This document shows positions 45,525 through 58,980 of a stretch of 64,000 nt of DNA, one piece after another. The translations under genes and the position numbers were made by a program. Below the pieces are notes generated by a model. It had not been told where the DNA came from. It searched no databases and saw only the letters and a program-made list of their open reading frames with translations. The stretch is taken from contig NC_080424.1 in the NCBI RefSeq assembly GCF_029873635.1, positions 1,100,001 through 1,164,000 of the forward strand. The letters are read 5' to 3'. The stretch comes from Malania oleifera. Its lineage: Eukaryota > Streptophyta > Magnoliopsida > Santalales > Ximeniaceae. The stretch's first letter is position 1; each line of letters begins with the position of its first letter.

Positions 45525-47739
45525 TGTAATGATCCTAAAAAAAAAATGAAAAATAAATTAAAAATAATAAAAAAAAAATTAAAATTTAAATTAAAAATTT
45601 AAAAATTTTTTTTAAAAAATAAATAAATAATTAATTAAATTATTATTATTAATTAAATAATATAATAAAATAATAATATAATATTATAATGATATAATAT
45701 ATATATATATATAGTAAACCTTCTTAAAGGATCTTGATCCTTTAGGATTCACGCACAGCAGACAGAGCTCTCTTCATTTCCTTCATCCCCTCTCTCCCAC
45801 TTTGCTCAATTTCATCTCCAATATTTGGCCAATCAAAAATCTGGAAATACCGTTAGGCTCTGTTCGCTGCCACCGACACTTCTACTAGAGCGGACCTGTC
45901 GTGGGAGCGGCGTAGGCATATTTCATGGGATAAGGTTAATTCTCAAACTTACCACAATTGATCTTAAACAATAAGCCCAATTAACGAACAGAAATTGTCA
46001 GGAGATTTATGAGGAGATTCTCTACAATCTAGCCAAAGTGGGTTTTCGAATTGGAGTTCCGGGGTACCAATCCTGAATCGGGGGTAAGTTTAATAATTTA
46101 GACTTTATTAGGCTATTTAGGGTATTCAGAACCTAGGAGAATTTTAGGGAAAGTTACTTTAGGGATTGTGATGAGTAATGTAGTAAATTTGAATTTCATG
46201 ATTTTAGGGATTTTGAACACCGTGGGCGGCAGCCCGGGGTGTTAGCGGGCTTTTTCAGGAATCAGGTAAAGGGATTAAGTTAAGTCAGTTTTTTTATGAA
46301 ATTTGAATCAATTTAATTGTTATATTTATATAAATATATTTATTGATTTATTTATTTATTCATTTGGAAATTTATAGGTTATTTTGAAAACCAACCTTTC
46401 GAAATAGATTTTATAAACTTAGGATATATGGTATGGTATTTTTGAATAAAATGAACGGTGGAAAGCTTGTTTGTTTATATGGATATGTTAAAATGTGGAA
46501 AATCGTGTGGCAAATGATTTAATAGGTATGGATTATTGTATATCTGGATTTTGGATTTTGAAATACTAAATTGTTTGAGAAATACTGGAAATGCTTGTGA
46601 AAATACTGGAACTATTTATGAAATACAGGCGTTTGAACTAACGACCAGTGGTTGGGTATTGTTTGATTGGCCAAGGACCAGGATTATTATTTGATGGCCG
46701 AGGGCTGAGTTTTAATTGATGGCTATATGCTGGATTGTATTTTGTGGTAGAGGACCAGGTTTTTGGAATAACAGGAAATATATGTGAATTAATATTTTAA
46801 ATGGTGATTTCTATTATCTAAATTGCATGATATGCTTTAGGAACCTTAGGAACCAGTGTATTGTGAGCACGGTACCATTGCTAGTTAGACCATGTGCACT
46901 CACACTGTTTGGATAGAAGTGTAGGTGGTCCAGCCGACTGCCTGCATGAGGTTGAAGTAAAGGCGCCAGATCTGCAGCTTTGTTGTGGATGCCTACAGAT
47001 GTGTTTGTAGAGGATGTTGTTTTTGACTTTGTTTGGGCTGATCACCCATGCTTAGTCCAGCCTTCGGGCCGCACAACCCGTGCCATAGGGGAAGTAAATG
47101 ACGTGTTTGTCACAGGGAGTGTTTTATATACATATCTGTTAATTTATGTGCATACGAATAATTAATAAGATAATTTCAAGGGCTTGTTGAGAAAGGCGAG
47201 TGCCCTAGTAGCAGTAATGGTATTAGAGTAGAGGGAAGCTACTTGTATGGGAGGGTAATCTTCTCTATCCTTGGCTAATTGTGTGTGTGAGTGTAAATTA
47301 AGAATGTTTTCATAAATGTGTTTATCTATTGAGTGAACTGGTTAATTTTTGTATACTAAATGCATGCTGACTACACATTGACATTAACTTAGTCTTTCTC
47401 TTACTAAGTTGTGCCTCACCCCTACTTTACAAACTGTCTTTTTAGGGAATCCTAGAGATCGAGTCTTGCAGGCTAGAGGAGTCGGGCTAGTGGTGTAAAT
47501 TTTATGTAGGTAGTGTGTAGATAGAGATTTTATTTTTGTTTAGTTTTATGGGATGTAATTATGTGAAAATGGATATATTTGTGTATAAAGATAGTTAGAA
47601 CTTTGGTAATGTAATTTGAGAATTTTATATTTTATTTTCGCTACGTATGTGTGTTTTATATTTGATGAATAAAGTATCAGGTACACTGACATTACTAAAG
47701 TAGCACTCTGGGCTCACGTCGCGGGTCGAGGTCGTTACA
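45525..47739 (+). repeat. 5' LTR of gypsy element 1
   Basis: 2,215 bp, TGTAATGATCC...GGTCGTTACA, followed by the primer binding site TGGTATCAGAG at 47742. It begins inside copia integrase. The first 170 bp after the start are almost only A and T (45537-45715), followed by the perfect short palindrome AAAGGATCTTGATCCTTT around 45730. Confidence 0.8.
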
Positions 47740-47741
47740 AG

Positions 47742-47752
47742 TGGTATCAGAG
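47742..47752 (+). promoter_or_regulatory. Primer binding site of gypsy element 1
   Basis: TGGTATCAGAG, two bases after the LTR end; initiator tRNA-Met type. Confidence 0.85.
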
Positions 47753-48202
47753 TTAGGTTTGCTAGGTTCTGCAGACTTTGAGGATTGATAATTACCAGAG
47801 TATAAGTTGAGATAAGATAGGGATAGGAATGGGTAGGTTAAGACGGGTTTTAGTCTGGAAGCTTGGAGGTAGAAATCTATTAACAGACTTATGTGATTTT
47901 CTGAATCAGTCGCGAGTTTTTAGAAAACCATGGTAAATCCATCGATGGTTTTGTTTCTGGGTTAAGGGAGTTGAACTTAAAAAATTTAGGTTGGAATGTT
48001 AGTATGAGTGGGTATGTGTGTGAAGTTAATGTTGGGATGGAGATTTTTTTTTACCTTAATGGTTTGTGATAGAATTGGAATATGAATTATTAAATTAGAA
48101 CCTATATATTATATCAATTCCATTATTCCATAGTTGCATTAATTATATTAAATGTGAAATTTCTAATTCGGGTTATATCCTATTTACATACTGTCAGATA
48201 GT

Positions 48203-50290
48203 GTCATTGTATTATTTGATTCAGGTGTAACCCACTCGTTTGTGTCTCGAGGATTTCTTAAACTATGTGGGTTAGGGGCTCAACTGTTAGAGGCAGAGTT
48301 AGTAGTGGGCATACCGACAGGGTCAGTGTTACCATGCAGTAAGGTGATATGGGATTATCCAGTAGAGATTCAGGGGAGAGTGCTGCCTGCTAGTTTGATA
48401 GTCCTTGATATGCATGGTTTTGACATTATTCTAGGCATGGACTGGCTAGAATCCAACTACGCGAGCATTGACTGTCGTAGGAAGAAGGTGGTATTCATAC
48501 CTCCTAGGAGCAGGAGTTTTTATTTGTGGGGTCGTGTGTGCATTCGGCACCATAGATCCTTTTGGCTATCCAGGCAAAAGGTTACTTTTAGGGGGATGCC
48601 AGGGTTACCTTACATTGGTGAAGGAAGCGCCAAAGGAGGAACTCAAGTTGGAAGATATCCCAGTGATAAGGGAGTTCTCTAATATTTTTCCAGAGGATTT
48701 ACCAGGGTTGCTTCCTGATCGTGAGGTTGAATTTGCAATTGATCTAATCCCAGGGACAACACCAATTTCTAAAGCCCCATACAAAATGGCTCCAGATGAA
48801 CTAAAGGAGCTAAAGGAGCAACTATAGGAGCTTCTAGAGAGGGGGTTTATCATAATGAGTGTATCGCCCTAGGGTGCACCAGTGTTGTTTGTAAAGAAGA
48901 AGGATGGGTCGATGAGGATGTGCATCGACTATCGAGAGATTAATAAAGTAACAGTGAAGAACAAGTATCCATTACCCTGAATTGATGACCTGCTTGATTA
49001 GCTTCAGGGTACGCAGATTCTCTCTAAAATCGATCTGCGATCTGGATATCATCAGGTGAAGGTTAGATCAGATGATGTATCGAAGAATGCTTTTCGGACT
49101 CGGTACGGCCATTACAAGTTCTTGGTTATGTCGTTCGGGTTGACGAATGCTCCAGCGGTATTTATGGATCTGATGAATAGGGTATTCCACAAGTACTTAG
49201 ACTAGTTTGTTATTGTGTTTATAGATGATATTTTGGTCTATTCGAGGAGCCCCGAGGAGCATGAAGCTCATCTAAGACTAGTACTTCAGGTGCTCAGGGA
49301 AAAGAAGTTATTTACTAAACTTAAGAAATGTGAATTCTAGCTGGAGTAGGTTACATTTCTGGGTTATGTGGTATCCAAGGAAGGGATTTCAGTGGATCTG
49401 AGCAAAGTAGAGACTGTAGTTGATTGGGCAAGGCTGAAGAATGTGTAGGAAGTTTGAAGTTTTCTAGGTCTTGCTAGATACTACTGTCGATTTGTTGAGG
49501 GATTCTCTAGATTATCAGGGTCTTTGACATGACTCACAAGGAAGAATGTGAAGTTTGACTGGACCGAAGAGTGTGAGTAGAGCTTCTAGGGATTGAAGCA
49601 GCATCTAGTCACTACCCCAGTGTTGACTCTTCCATCAGGTGAGGGTGGATTTGTAATTTACAGTGACACATCACAAAAAGGACTTGGTTGTGTTCCAATG
49701 CAGCAGGGGAAAGTCATTGCGTAAGCGTCTTGCCAGTTGAAAGAGTACGAAAAGAACTATCCTACGCACGACTTGGAGCTGGCAGCAGTTGTGTTTGTGT
49801 TGAAGATCTGGCGACACTACCTTTATGGTGTAAAGTGTGAGATCTTTACTGACCATAAGAGTCTCAAGTACTTCTTCACCCAAAAGAAGTTGAATATAAG
49901 GCAACGCGGATGGCTCAAGTTGATAAAAGATTATGACTGCACCATTAGTTATCACCTAAGAAAGGCGAACGTGGTAGCCGATGCATTGAGCCAGAAATCG
50001 GGGGGTATGTTAACCTCAGCAGTTATGGCTTTGCACCAGATCGTGATGGACCTGGAGAGGTTGGGTGTAAAATTGGTAGAAGGGAATCATCAGGCGTTCA
50101 TTTCTAGCCTGGTGGTTCAACCGACTTTACGGGAGAGAATCAGAACAGCTCAGTTAAAAGGTGCAGAGAAGATACAGGATGAGTAGCACACAGACTTAAA
50201 TGTTGCTGAGGATGGAGTTCTCAGATTTCACACTTGATTGTGTGTGCAAGATGATGCAGAGATAAAGAGGACGATTATGGAGGAAGCTCA
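48203..50290 (+). pseudogene. Gypsy pol relic without gag (element 1)
   Basis: The internal region starts with the protease (VLFDSGVTHSFVS, ILGMDWLESNYASIDC), only about 460 bp after the primer binding site, so gag is missing. Reverse transcriptase follows ([35 protein letters not shown] at 49207-49251) and then RNase H ([24 protein letters not shown], 49660-49900). It then reads toward the integrase and stops at 50290. Many in-frame stops, mostly TAG and TGA at expected Trp, Gln or Arg codons, disable it. A chromovirus of the Tekay/Del kind is likely from similarity to the element at 57279. Confidence 0.88.
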
Positions 50291-50292
50291 CC

Positions 50293-50959
50293 TGTATGAC
50301 CTCGACCCACCACGCGGGCCCGAAGTGCTACTTTAGCGACGTCAGTGTACCAGATACCTTATTCATCAAATATAAAACACACATACGCAGCAGAAATAAA
50401 ATATAAAATCCTCAAATTACATTACTAGAGTTCTAACTATCTTTATACACAAATATATCCATTTTCACATAATTACATCTCATAAAACTAAACAAAAATA
50501 AAGTCTCTATCTACGCACTACCTACATATATTTACACCTCTAGCTCGGCTCCTCTTGCCTGCTAGATCCGATCTCTAGGATTACCTGAAAAGATAGTTTG
50601 TAAAGTAGGGGTGAGGCACAGCTTAGTAAGGGAAAGACTAAGTTAATGTCAGTGTGTGGCCAATATGCATTTAGTGTACAGAAATTAATCAGTTCAATAA
50701 ATAGATAAGCATGTTTATGAATACATTCTTAATTTACACTCACACACACAATTAGCTGAGGATATGGAAGATTACCCACTCATACAAGTAGCTTCCCTAT
50801 GCTCTAATACCATTACCTTTCTTAGCAAGCCCTCAAAATTATCTATTCGTATTCACATAAATTAACAGATATGCATATAAGACGCTCCATGTGATAAACA
50901 CACCATTTACTTCTCCCATGGCACAGGTTGTGCGGCCGAAGGTTGGACTAAGCCTGGGT
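50293..50959 (-). repeat. Inverted fragment of the gypsy element 1 LTR
   Basis: The reverse complement matches the 3' third of the LTR at 45525-47739: the block around GGCCGCACAACC and ACACTGACATTA, and the final GGTCGAGGTC near 50305. It meets the pol relic at 50292 and is cut at 50959 by the LTR of gypsy element 2. Confidence 0.8.
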
Positions 50960-52687
50960 TGTAAGAACCCGAACCGTGATTTATAGATTAAATTAATTAA
51001 GAGAAGGATAAAGTGGTAAATTGAGTAGGCTTCATCGACGAAGCCAGAGTTCGTCGACGAAGGCTTTGTGCTGCTCGGCAACGAAGTGCAAGGTCTCGTC
51101 GATGAGGAGAAATCGCGAGGTTTTGGGAATCTAGAAATCTCAGGCTCATCGACGAGGTCACCATCTCATCGACGAGGTGTCTTCAGTGCCTCGTGGACGA
51201 ATGCGCCATTTCGTCGATGAGGATTGCCGAGTCAAAGGGCTATAAATAGATATTTTCATTGCTTCTCAGTTAAAAAATCTCAAAATCTCTCTATCTTTCT
51301 AGAAACTCAACGTACTCTCTCTCTCTCTCTCTAGATTTCTTCACCGTTCATTATGGGAATCATTGATTTGACGTTACCACGAGGATTAGGGAAAGATTCT
51401 CTACAAGTTCTGCGGATCGGATCTTCGTTCTGGACACTTTTGGGTTTTGGCTTGAAATTGAGGTAAGTCCAGGTTTTCAATTATGATCAGGTAGTTATAT
51501 AGGGAATAGAATTGTGAGCATCTTCTATACTGTGCTTTACAGGTTTTGGGAACTCGGTTCACTGTTTAGGGGCCATAGAGTTTGGTATTTGTCATTTGGG
51601 GAAAGGTAAGGGGATTTATTTTATGTCAGTTATTTTTGAAATCAGATTCAGTGGAACTGTGGTTCACAGTCTTGTGTGCATTTTGGTTACTCATTTGGGG
51701 GGGATCTAACAGGTAAAACTATGGATTTTTCATGATTACAGTTTTGGGAAAAGGGGGTGACGGGCTGCATCCCTAGTTTTGTCGGAAAACCGTAAATATA
51801 TTGTGATATATATTGTGTTATAGGAATGATCGTGCCTTGACTTGTTTAAACTGTATGTGTTTGGAAAATCATGATTTTAGATTACCAAATGATTGTGGTT
51901 TGTTTAATTATATGAGCATGCATTGTTGTGTTTTGTGGAAATGCAATAGGAACTGGGTTCTGACATGTTCCAGGTATTGAAAGAGTGTCTAGCTCTATAT
52001 CCGAGGGCATAGGAAATCACTAGCCATATTTGGCAAGAGTGTCCGACTCTATATCTGAGGGCGTAAGCCTTACCGACTGATCACCGAAGGATGTGGATCC
52101 ACCAATTGTACTAGTACGATGCCATGAGAGTCTGGGACTAGCCATGTACTGGGGACATCGTGTAATGCGGGTTGGCTTCGGGCTGAAGGGTGTGACGACA
52201 CCGGGTTAGATCATGTGTGTGTGCGTGTACGCACTGTACTGGAACTGTATTGTGAAAATACTAGAATTGCATTTAATTGTGTATGTTTTGTGTCATGATA
52301 ACACTCAAATGCCACACATTGATATTACCTGATTCTTCCTTAATAAGAGGTGTCTCACCCTTGCTGTACGTACATATTTTTCAGGTCCTTCGAGTAACCG
52401 AAACTAGCGTCCTGTGAGTTGGGAGCGTAGTGATTGGTGTACTGCGAGAGGTACTTGGGTAAGTACTAGGACTGTATCGGGTGGTCTTTTGTGGTTTTGG
52501 ATGACACCAGGGTTGTGTTTTGTATTATGGACCTAGATTTCCTTTTGTATAGACTCTGGTATGGTACTGGATGTGTATAGAAAGTCCATTTTCTGCTGCG
52601 TATATTTTGTTGTATATGGATGTTTATAGGGTGCCTGGGAAGCCCACAAGGTCGAACCCTCATTCATTGTCTTGTGTATGGATGTTT

Positions 52688-55600
52688 TGTAATGACCTAG
52701 AGAAATTATAATATTTAAAGAGGGGGAAAAGGAAATAAATAGGGGGCGTAGCAGGTCTTCGTCAACGAACGACGCGACATATTGGGCTCGTCGACGAGGG
52801 TGCTCTTCGTCGATGAGAAAATATCGAGAAGGGGTTTTAGGTGATTCTGAATTTCGTTGATGAGGAGAGAGTTCGTCGACAAGTTGTCTTCATGACCTTG
52901 TCGACGAGGTGACGTGGCTCGTCGATGAGGGCCAGTGTATAAATGGGTAAAAACCTCATTTTTGGCTAGAATTTTAGTGCAGATTCTCTCATCTCTCTCC
53001 TCTTCGGTTTCTTACACTTCTCTCTTAATTTCTGGGTCCGTTTGCCACTGGATTGATGATCCGAAGCCACCATGGCACTCCTGGGAAAGTTCTCTGCATA
53101 TTTTGTTGGAGTGGATCGTCTGTGGGTTGAGTTCAAAATTTATCCTAGATTCAGGGTAAGGCTTTCTACTCAATATTTGAGTTCCTAGCAGTTGTAGAAA
53201 GCGTAGTAAGCGTAGAAATACTAAAATTTAGTTCTAGAAAATATCATTTTCAGGGTGTTGAATGGGAAACCCTACGGGTGCAGGACTGTTTATCTTAGAG
53301 GCTTATCAGGAATCAAGTAAGGGGATAAACTAAGCTAGTTATTTTATGAAAATGTATGTATGTTATTACAACATCTGATTTTAGGAAAATAAATATATTT
53401 ATATATGCTTTATGTTTGGAAAATACTGCTGTAAAAGATGATATGTTTAAATATGTATGAAACCTATTTCGTGTGGCATAAGTAGAATTTATAATGAAAT
53501 ACTGTTTTATGGAAATATGATAAAGATATGGATTTTTATAATGAAAAACTAGCGTACGGCCGAGAATTTCATATATGTTTTGCTGGTGTACGGGCTAAGT
53601 TATGGATATGTTTTGCCAGTGTACGGGTTGAGCTATAGATATGTTTTGCCGGCGTATGGGCCGAGCTATGGATTTGTTTTGCCAGCGTACGGGCTGAGTT
53701 ATGGTAAAATGTGAAATACTTGTATACAGGCTGATAATTTTCATGATATACGTATATATGCAAAATGATGTGATGATATTGATTTGGCAATTAATAGTAT
53801 GAAATATCTATGTATCACAGTTTAATTATATGTTATATGTTATCAAAATCTGGTTGGCTTGATTTAGGCTAGCACTTGCACGGTACTGCTGCTTCGTGTT
53901 CGTGATCATCACGATATTGTGTTAATGCTACTGTACGGAGTAGCGTGAGAATGGATAGTCGATGTGGTTTTAAGAAGTATGAGTGCCCCTAGTGTACGGA
54001 CCAGGTTTGGCAGACCCGTCTCGTTGACGAGAAAATACCGAGCGAAGGATTTTTGGCTACTTTGAATTTTGTCGACGAAGGGTAAGGTTCATTGACGAAT
54101 TTACTGAAGGACTCGTTGATGAGGTGACGTGTCTCGTCGACCAATCTGGCCCTATAAATAGTACAAACTCGGATTTTTATCACATGTTAGCGCAAATACT
54201 TCCCCTTTTCTCTCTTATACGGCCCCTTCTACTTCTCTCTTCGATTTTGGCCCTGCCAGTCGCCGGATCGACGATCCGAAGCTACCACCACGCTCTTGGC
54301 AAAGTTCTTTGCAAGTCTGTCAGAGCGGATCATTGGTGAAACGAAGTTGGATTTCATCCTAAATTCAGGGTAAGGCCTTTTAGTCCATTTTTGGTCTTCT
54401 GACAGTTATAGGAAATGATATAGGCAAAGAAATATTGATATTCTATTCTGGAAAATGTTGTTTTCAGGGTGTTGTGTAGGAGGCCCTACAAGTGTTGGGC
54501 CAGTAAACCATAGGGGCTTTCTAGTAGTCAGGTAAGGGAAATATGTTATGCTAGGAAATTTTAAAATATTATACAGTTTATTAAATTATGAATATTATGT
54601 ATTAAAGTATGCTGTGACTTGAGAATATGAATATAGTACGGAGATATGTTTTACAAATTTTAGTACCATGATTTTACGAATTTCAATACCATGATTTTAC
54701 GAATTTTAGTACCATGATTATACGAATCTCAGTACCATGATTATACGAATTCCAGTACTATGATTATGCATTTTTAGTGTTATGATTATACAGTTTTCAG
54801 TACTATGACGTATGGATTACAGTTACAGTTTATTCAGTATCATGGTTATTACGGTTATTTCAGAATCATGGTAAATCAGATAATTGTATATAGAGATATA
54901 TGATATAGTATCAGATCCTATTGGACCATACAGCAAAGCACGGTACCATTGCTACAGATATTTATGTTATAAGTGCAACCACCTATTTAGATAATAAGTG
55001 GAATTAGGTCGATCACCTAGACACTTGACGTGGATAGGTTCCAATCAGATATGGGTTGAGGTGGGCAGATCAGACCGATGGAGTATAGTGATTTACACTG
55101 GTCGGCCAGCCAGTGTAGATCCCGCCTATGGGCCGCAAAACCCTGTCATGAGGGGTTAAATCATGACACACAGTTATCCACAGGGAAAGTTTTCAGTTAC
55201 TATTGCGTATATATAGATTTATAGAAACTGGGAACATACTTATGTACACTATAAGTATTTTGAATATTTATGTTAAGCAACATGAAAAGGATGGTGGATT
55301 TTATCACTTGTACTGTATTTACATATTCAATTATACATGATTATATGAAAACAGATTTTCATAATATTGTAGCTCATTTGCCACACACTAGTAATAGCAT
55401 ATTTCGTCTTACTGAGCGTTGGCTCATCCCAGTGTTGAACCCTTTTTCGGGTGATCCAGGTAGGTGAGCAGACCAGGCTCGCAGATAGAGGGGCCAGAGT
55501 TCTGCCCTGTTAGTAGAGAGTGAGTATATTTTTGGGAATATTTTGTATAGCCCCAGCCCAGTTGAGGGTATCTTGGGGAACAGTTGTACATGTATGTTTT

Positions 55601-56422
55601 GGGAAACCTGTTAGCACTCTGGTGTTGTATATAATTACCTATGGTTATGTTTATTTGATTTCCGTTTCCCGCTGCTTAGGTTGATGATTGAGTTTAACCA
55701 ATATCGTATCAGAGTATGTAGAATATCATAGTATGAAAAAAAAAAAACTCATTTAAATAGCAGGTCGTTACAACACAACCCAGTTATGTGGGGGTAATAC
55801 ATGACAACAGCCAACTAACCTACCAGAGTTATTTTCATATTATTATTATATGAGATGAATTATGTTTATGAAAATGCAGTATGTTCTGCCATGCTATGAT
55901 GATATATGTTTTCCCATATATGACATAACAGTTTACTAAATATGTTTCTGTATGGTTTATGTATAACACGGAATACTCATGTTGTCACACACTAGTATTA
56001 GTTTATTTTCCCTTATTGAGAGGTGTCTCACCCCGAATTATATGAACATTTCAAGAGCCCCTGATAGGAGAGTGGATAAAGTTCTACTGAGATAGTACTG
56101 TTGATCTGCCCTCTTTGAAAGGTAAGTTTTCGTGGGGACAGATGGATTTTTTGTGGGAAATCTCCCTAAGATTTTCTTTTTGGGATGTATACACCTAAAT
56201 ACAATGGATGTAGTAACTTTGGTGTTGAGATGGATGGTTTTGTGTTTATGATATTATGATTTTATGTTTCCTGCTGCTTAGACTTTCGTTTTGTGTGTTT
56301 GTTATATCCCTGGTACCCATATGTTCAGGTTGATTATGACCTTCTGGATTTGATATGTTGATATTTTATTTTATTATTTAAAATGGAAAAAAAATAATAT
56401 GGAAAATAAGAAGGTCGTTACA
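52688..56422 (+). mobile_element. Solo LTR (family of 33813-35847) inserted in gypsy element 2 LTR
   Basis: TGTAATGACC...GGTCGTTACA with a perfect 5-bp target duplication TGTTT (52683-52687 and 56423-56427). The LTR is itself interrupted at 54018-55772 by another LTR. Its two parts align with the LTR at 33813-35847, but the piece around the deletion (from GACCTATCG to TTCGGGCC in that copy) is missing. Confidence 0.88.
54018..55772 (+). repeat. Truncated LTR nested in the solo LTR
   Basis: Starts without a TG end (its first part is lost) in the TCGTTGACGAG motif cluster, has TATAAATAG at 54153-54161, and ends GGTCGTTACA at 55772. It belongs to the family of the solo LTR at 43195-44589. A run of six or more units of about 26 bp with AGTACCATGATTATACGAAT lies at 54655-54800. 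Confidence 0.8.
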
Positions 56423-56497
56423 TGTTTTGTATGAAACAGGGATAGGTTAGGTTACTAATTCACCCCTGGGTCCTATTATTGGGTTCGGAGCATGACA

Positions 56498-57278
56498 GTT
56501 TGGTATCAGAGCTAACCAGGTTGTTAGGTCTTCTAGACTTGGTTAGGCATAGTTGTGTGTACATACCAGAGTATAGGATGTTGGGAATGGGTAGAGTAGG
56601 TCGAGGGTTGTTTTGTTGCTAGGCAAAGACTCATTGGCGGAGTTTTGTGTTTTTCCTAGAATGATAATTTAAGTAAAATCACGGTAAACCATTGATGATA
56701 TACGTGTCGATGTGATAGGACAGACGTGGACTCGTGAGGTGGTGGTGTTCAGACCTCCTGGGGAGCAAAAGGGTATGAGTTTGAAGGATCATGTGTGCGT
56801 TCGACGCCACAGGTTCTATCGGCACTACAAGCGAGGAGGTTACTTTTGGAAAAATGTTAGGGGTACTTGGCTTGTGTGAGGGAACCGCCGCAGAATGAGT
56901 TGAGGCTCAAAGATATTCGGGTAGTTAGCAAATTCTCGGATGTGTTTCCATAAGATTTACTCGGTTTACCTTCGGATCGTAAGGTAGAGTTCACGATAGA
57001 GTTGCTTCCTGGCAAGGCACCGACCTCTAAAACTCCATACCGGATGGCTCCAGCAGAACTTCAGGAGTTGAAGGAGCAGTTATAGGAATTACTAGACAAG
57101 GGCTTCATACGACCTAGTGTTTCGCCCTGGGGAGCTCCAGTATTGTTTGTGAGGAAGAAGGACGGGTCGATGCGTATGTGCATTGATTACCATGAGATCA
57201 ACAAGGTGAATGTGAAGAATCATTATCATTTGCCTTGTATTGATGATCCCTTTACCCAGCTACATAGGACGTAGGTCT
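56498..57278 (+). pseudogene. Gypsy pol relic (element 2), gag-less, cut in RT
   Basis: After the primer binding site (56501-56512) there is no gag. Protease end and reverse transcriptase begin by about 56740: [33 protein letters not shown], then [20 protein letters not shown] and [14 protein letters not shown]. The reverse transcriptase stops at 57278 where gypsy element 3 is inserted. The remainder is expected to the right of that element, beyond the window. Confidence 0.82.
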
Positions 57279-58576
57279 TCTAGAGACCCAAACCTGTATA
57301 AGCTAGATTCGTTGACGAAGGGTCACGTTCGTCGACGAAATCCTTTAGAGCCTCGTTGACGAAATTTAGAGCCTTGTCGACGAGCAAGTACCGAGCGGGT
57401 TAGTAAAAATATTCGGATTGGGCTCGGCGACAAAGGTATGGCCTCGTCGACGAACTATGTGGTGGATTCGTCGATGAAGACGCCGCCTCGTCATCGAGTT
57501 GGACTTGGTCAAAGGCCCTATAAATATCCGTCTTAAGTTGCTTCAGAGCTAAGTTTCTCCCAAAAGAGCTCTCTCTCTCTCTCTCTCTACCAATGAAATC
57601 TCTCTCTCTCTCTAAGATTCTTCACCGTTCGTCGTTTGTTTCCAAAAACGGAGGGTACTGCGTGGATCAGAAGAGGAAACTCTACAATTTTAGCGGATCA
57701 TATCGTCGTTTTGGAGATTTTCTAGTTTTCCCAAAAATCGAGGTAGGGATCTGATTTCAATTTTTATTGGATATTTGGATAGTAGTTGAAAATATTGTAA
57801 GGTTGTGTTATGTGGTTTTAGGTTTCTAGGATCTCGGGTTATCAGTTTGGATCGTTTTTGTGCGAAGTTTCATTTTGAGTTTAAGGTAAGGGGAAATTGA
57901 TTACAACAGTCATTTTTGGAAAACTAAACCGCTAAAAAGCCAATTTATACTTATATGTATGATTTAACTGCTTAATTTCTAAATTCTATCGAGTAGAAAT
58001 GCCGATTTTTACAATTTTATGATTTTTGGTAAAAACGAGGATTTTGGCGTATGATCTCCAAATCTTACGAAAATCACTTGTTTGCATTTATATTGTAATA
58101 AGAGATGCTTGAATCCTTTACTTTTCCTTATGATGTTTACTGGATTTATATCATTTAGCGAATTTTTGGACTAAACTCATGTGATATATGTTGAAATGGA
58201 AATGTATGAATTTTCTATACTATTGGTATAGATTATGGGAATGAAGTTCCAATTTGTTATACTGAGTATGTGGAAAACAGAGGCCGGTGATACACCGAGC
58301 TGTATTTGTGAAAAGGGGAAAACCGAGTGGATAGGTGCCGGTTTGAAGCCGATGTTATTATTTGAATTTGTGAAAATACTGGAATTGCACAGGTATAAGA
58401 CTGATAGAAATCCCAATGGATGTTTATGTTTTTATATGACATTTACATCGTAATCATGTATGATTTATACCCGTATGCCCCTGATTAGGGTGGTTTGTTA
58501 ACGTATCTTGAATAGGTACATGCATTTTGTATGAGTGATTGACACCTGGGTCCGTATAAAGGGTTGGGTCGTTACA
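57279..58576 (+). repeat. 5' LTR of gypsy element 3
   Basis: 1,298 bp. A cluster of TCGTCGACGA-like motifs (57306-57500) precedes TATAAATA at 57519-57526 and a (CT)n tract (57570-57615). It ends GGTCGTTACA. Confidence 0.9.
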
Positions 58577-58578
58577 GT

Positions 58579-58590
58579 TGGTATCAGAGA
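58579..58590 (+). promoter_or_regulatory. Primer binding site of gypsy element 3
   Basis: TGGTATCAGAGA, two bases after the LTR; initiator tRNA-Met type with a changed last base. Confidence 0.85.
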
Positions 58591-58980
58591 CAAAGCTAGT
58601 CGGAAGTATGATTTGATTCATGCTGCCTGGTTAGGGATATGTTCAGGACTTAGGAGTTGCTATTTCTGTAGTCTAGAATATACCAGAGTATAGGACATGG
58701 ATACGATCTCGGGTTTTGTTTTGTATGCCTAGAGACGAAATCCGTTGGTAGGCTTCTATGTTTTTCTAGATCATTCGAAAGGTTTAGAAAATCATGACAA
58801 TCTATTGATGGTATTGTTTCCAAGGGAAAGGGCAGAACTTGGGTTAGAATGATGATGTTAGATTAATGGAGTACATCGATATTCAGGATGTGGATTTAAG
58901 GGAATTGAATCTATAGTATGGTAGCATTAGTTGATGCTTAGGCTATTACCTGCTAATGGATTCTCGTAATTGTTCTCAAG

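Larger units (their letters stand above)
50960..56497 (+). repeat. 5' LTR of gypsy element 2, interrupted
   Basis: TGTAAGAACCCGAACC at 50960 to ...GCATGACA at 56497, followed by the primer binding site TGGTATCAGAGC (56501-56512). Without the inserted solo LTR (52688-56422) and one duplicated TSD it is about 1.8 kb. It has a TATA box (TATAAATAG, 51241-51249) and an upstream cluster of TCGTCGACGA-like motifs at 51030-51225. Confidence 0.85.

Noticed and set aside
45414..45602. Lys-rich open frame after copia integrase
   Set aside because: The Lys/Ile part is A/T-only sequence at the start of a gypsy LTR, not a protein.
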